Assembly: GCA_937928475.1 (NCBI GenBank)
Contig: CALFVE010000141.1
Span: 1-9,894, forward strand
Length of the DNA: 9,894 nt
Direction: 5' to 3'
From: an uncultured bacterium
GTDB lineage: Bacteria > Armatimonadota > Zipacnadia > Zipacnadales > Zipacnadaceae
Position numbers and translations under genes: made by a program. This document shows, one piece after another, positions 8,030 through 9,894 of the stretch. The notes under the pieces are model-generated. The model had not been told where the DNA came from, made no database searches, and worked only from the letters and a program-made list of their open reading frames with translations. Position 1 is the first letter of the stretch; each line of letters begins with the position of its first letter.

Positions 8030-8037
8030 CCTCCTTT
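8030..8037 (-). promoter_or_regulatory. Shine-Dalgarno site that sets the TTG start of the regulator
   Basis: AAAGGAGG on the minus strand, 9 nt before TTG 8020. The site decides the start, because no in-frame ATG or GTG lies near the beginning of the receiver domain. Confidence 0.8.
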
Positions 8038-8049
8038 CCGCTGCAGCTG

Positions 8050-8835
8050 CTAGGGCCCCGGCCCGCGCCAGGGCAGCCACAGGGGCACCCACTGGTACAG
8101 CAGGAACTGCATCCGCCCAATGAGCAGCGCCACCCGGGCCATCACCGTGTTGCCGAAGCCCGCGCCGAAGGCGACCATGAGGAACCACAGGCCCACTCGC
8201 GAGGATTTCCCCAGCCAGCCTCGGTGCGGCGCGGAGAAGTAGAAATAGGTGAGGGCGGTAACCACCGCGATGGCCAACACCCAGTTGCCGACCTGGTCGG
8301 GCCAGGTTGTCGCCACTTGCGGGTCTGGCAGAAAGGGAGCAATCGTCCCGTGCGCCTGCTCCAGGACGTTTGCCTGGAGTACGACCGGGATGACCGACCC
8401 CGCTCCGAAGCCGACCACGAAGGCGATCGGCCAGCGCGCCATCCATTCCTTGCCCCGGAAGAAGCGGCCGAAGATCATCAGCCCCAGCGCGATCGGAATG
8501 AGCACCAGATACAGCCGATAGTCCACCGCCACACCGGCCGCCTGGGGAGGAAGGCGGTAGGCGGGCAGATGCAGGGCCAGCAGCAGTTCGCGCCCTAGCA
8601 CCACTAGCGGCCAGACGATCAGGGGCTTGAGGGCCTGGTGAAAGACAATCACTGCCCCGTAGGCCGCCGACACGCCCACAAAGAGGTGTTCCACCGCCCG
8701 AAAGAGGGGATTGTCGGAGTACAGGAAACTGTAGACTCCCAACGTGAGCAGGGCGGCTACCCAGATGCCTAGGTGCTCCAGGGTCGGCGTCAAGAAGAGG
8801 CTGACCGGCTCTGGCGCCGGCGTCCCTGGGGGCAT
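8050..8835 (-). CDS. Polytopic membrane protein of unknown function
   Basis: A 261-aa hydrophobic protein with about six or seven predicted membrane spans, near residues 21-39, 48-66, 70-88, 107-125, 134-154, 181-200 and 214-240. It has no signal peptide and no catalytic motif I recognise. A striking segment, YSDNPLFRAVEHLFVGVSAAYG (split here as YSDNPLFRAVEH at 39-50 and LFVGVSAAYG at 51-60), mixes polar residues with the end of span 1 and the start of span 2. From memory it resembles a family of uncharacterised proteins in environmental bacteria. Start ATG 8835 follows the previous gene's stop after only 3 nt, and its ribosome-binding site (GAGGAGG) lies inside that gene's end, so the two are likely translationally coupled. 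The partner's large soluble domain suggests a joint membrane complex. Function is unknown; a transporter or sensory role is only a possibility. Confidence 0.85.
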   Translation of the reverse strand: MPPGTPAPEPVSLFLTPTLEHLGIWVAALLTLGVYSFLYSDNPLFRAVEHLFVGVSAAYGAVIVFHQALKPLIVWPLVVLGRELLLALHLPAYRLPPQAAGVAVDYRLYLVLIPIALGLMIFGRFFRGKEWMARWPIAFVVGFGAGSVIPVVLQANVLEQAHGTIAPFLPDPQVATTWPDQVGNWVLAIAVVTALTYFYFSAPHRGWLGKSSRVGLWFLMVAFGAGFGNTVMARVALLIGRMQFLLYQWVPLWLPWRGPGP

Positions 8836-8838
8836 GGC

Positions 8839-9699
8839 TCAGTCCTCCTCTCCCAAACGCGGCGAAGGCTCCGATGCGGGCACCGAGCGCGGACGCCGAG
8901 TGGCGAAGTAGGCGATATTACCGATTATGACCAGCACCACCATGAGCACATGCACCGAGGTAACACTGGGGATGGCCAGCACCGCCTGGCCGGGCGCTTC
9001 CAGCAGGCGCTCGTACTCCGAAGCCCCGCCGATGCCGTTGATCAATCCCACCAACTGCTTAGTCTTGAGGTAGGGATACAGGTCCACGGCCACCACCGAG
9101 GTCACTCCCGCCCCCACCGGCGCTCCGTACTTCTGGTGGGCAAAGGCGATCCAGGTGCCGGTTATCCCGGTGCCGGTGATGTCCACGATCAGCCCCAGGT
9201 TCTTGTAGTCGTGTACCCCTTTGAGCACCGGCAGCAAGGAGGTGTCCTGCTCGGTTACGTCCTTTGCAAAGACCCGTTTGAGATTTTCCCCCATTCCCTG
9301 AATAACCTGGATGACTCCTGGCTTGAAGCCGAGGTTCACGTAGTCCACGCCGTACTGCTTGCCCAACTCGCGGGCGACCTCTCCCGTCACCTGCTGGGAG
9401 AGCAGCACGCCCCCGGGCATAAAGGTCATGGTGATGAGGCGCAAATCGCGGCGGAGTACGTGGCGAGTTACGGCCACCGCCATGGGGTGGAGTTCGGGCT
9501 TGGTCCCCGGCTCGTAGTCAAAGGCCACCAGCACCGGCGTGCCCGGGGGCAGCGCCTCAATGTAGTCAAACAGCGCCTTGGTCCAGGGGTTCGTATACCT
9601 CTGCGGCATCCGCCACTGGGCAATCAAGGGCGCTAGCACTACCGCGAAGACGATGAGGTAGATGAAGCGTCGGTCAATGTTCAGCAGTTTGTTCCACAT
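8839..9699 (-). CDS. Membrane-anchored protein of unknown function with a large soluble domain
   Basis: A 286-aa protein with one membrane span near the N-terminus (about 12-28, IYLIVFAVVLAPLIA) and one near the C-terminus (about 248-266, VHVLMVVLVIIGNIAYF), followed by a basic RR and an acidic tail. The roughly 220 residues between would form a single soluble domain, extracytoplasmic if the flanking charges are read in the usual way. Its beta/alpha pattern includes TPVLVAFDYEPGTKPELHPM (55-74), YGVDYVNLGFKPG (116-128) and NGIGGASEYERLLEAPGQA (221-239). These look like conserved family signatures that I recall only from uncharacterised proteins. Start ATG 9699 has no clear Shine-Dalgarno sequence, but the hydrophobic N-terminus begins properly there. 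First gene of a likely operon with the polytopic protein and the response regulator. Confidence 0.85.
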   Translation of the reverse strand: MWNKLLNIDRRFIYLIVFAVVLAPLIAQWRMPQRYTNPWTKALFDYIEALPPGTPVLVAFDYEPGTKPELHPMAVAVTRHVLRRDLRLITMTFMPGGVLLSQQVTGEVARELGKQYGVDYVNLGFKPGVIQVIQGMGENLKRVFAKDVTEQDTSLLPVLKGVHDYKNLGLIVDITGTGITGTWIAFAHQKYGAPVGAGVTSVVAVDLYPYLKTKQLVGLINGIGGASEYERLLEAPGQAVLAIPSVTSVHVLMVVLVIIGNIAYFATRRPRSVPASEPSPRLGEED

Positions 9700-9739
9700 G
9701 AATCGTCACGGCGCAGCAGGCAACATTGAGGCCCGCCCC

Positions 9740-9804
9740 GAGGCGCCTGGCCTCCCATACTCTCTCCCGCGTCAGCGGCGGAGAGTGCCGCCGTCTGCGG
9801 CGGC
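9740..9804. repeat. GC-rich palindromes upstream of the membrane-protein operon
   Basis: Three small inverted repeats lie in series. GAGGC-GCCTG-GCCTC is at 9740-9754. An interrupted palindrome, CTCTCCCGC with GCGGCGGAGAG, covers about 9762-9785. GCCGCCG-TCTG-CGGCGGC (perfect 7-bp stem) is at 9787-9804. Together they look like a degenerate REP-type element. No promoter hexamers are apparent between them and the first gene. Confidence 0.55.
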
Positions 9805-9861
9805 GAGAGGGGGTCGGCCGTCGTTCCAGAATCGCCCCCCCCGCCCTTCGCTTCCCTCAGG

Positions 9862-9892
9862 GCACCCTCCCCCGCCAGGCGGGAGAGGGTGC
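9862..9892. repeat. Near-perfect 15-bp-arm palindrome at the window end
   Basis: GCACCCTCCCCCGCC and GGCGGGAGAGGGTGC are reverse complements except for one base, separated by a single A. In practice the hairpin would have a slightly larger loop. It continues the series of CCCTCTCCCGCC-type palindromes and resembles short interspersed repeats of GC-rich bacteria. It is not related in sequence to the repeat family at 15-337. Confidence 0.65.
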
Positions 9893-9894
9893 GG

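Noticed and set aside
7319..8446. A 375-residue form of the response regulator starting at 8446
   Set aside because: The extra N-terminal part is an out-of-frame reading of the membrane gene, with no domain. The TTG start at 8020 has a strong ribosome-binding site and begins the receiver domain.
8773..9636. A 287-codon plus-strand frame opposite the 286-aa membrane protein
   Set aside because: The product is His/Gly/Arg-rich with no domain or ribosome-binding logic. The opposite strand has clear membrane spans and tight operon spacing.

Overview
This is a GC-rich bacterial window. Every gene I can support lies on the minus strand, so it is described from high to low coordinates. The genes are tightly packed, have Shine-Dalgarno sites, and one has a textbook sigma70-type promoter. 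Large secreted subtilases with FN3 and FlgD-like C-terminal Ig modules, plus REP-like GC-rich palindromes between genes, suggest an environmental, poorly cultured phylum. Armatimonadota or a similar lineage is my best guess, at low confidence; nothing here fixes the taxonomy.

Layout: (1) 9700-9894 is non-coding and carries GC-rich palindromes upstream of the first gene. (2) 9699-7319 looks like a three-gene operon. A 286-aa protein with a large soluble domain between two membrane anchors is followed after 3 nt by a 261-aa polytopic membrane protein. After 29 nt comes a 233-aa OmpR/PhoB-type response regulator that starts at TTG. No sensor kinase is visible. (3) 7099-7318 is an intergenic region holding a strong promoter, TTGACA-17 nt-TATCAT, for the next gene. 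(4) 7098-3733 is an intact 1121-aa secreted S8 subtilisin-like protease. (5) 3666-3696 is a perfect 13-bp hairpin. (6) 3649-373 is a second, nearly colinear paralogue of that protease. A deletion just after the catalytic-His motif has shifted its frame, so it is probably a recent pseudogene. (7) 15-337 is a cluster of palindromic and tandem short repeats just downstream of the broken protease.

How the parts may work together: the two membrane proteins and the regulator are probably co-transcribed, and the membrane pair resembles an uncharacterised family. The intact protease has its own promoter directly downstream of the regulator gene, and an inverted repeat overlaps its -35 box. The regulator controlling the protease is therefore a reasonable guess, but only a guess. 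The two proteases look like a tandem duplication in which the downstream copy has decayed. The strongest leads are the kinase-less membrane-pair/regulator operon, the microhomology deletion that broke the second protease, and the compound repeat cluster.
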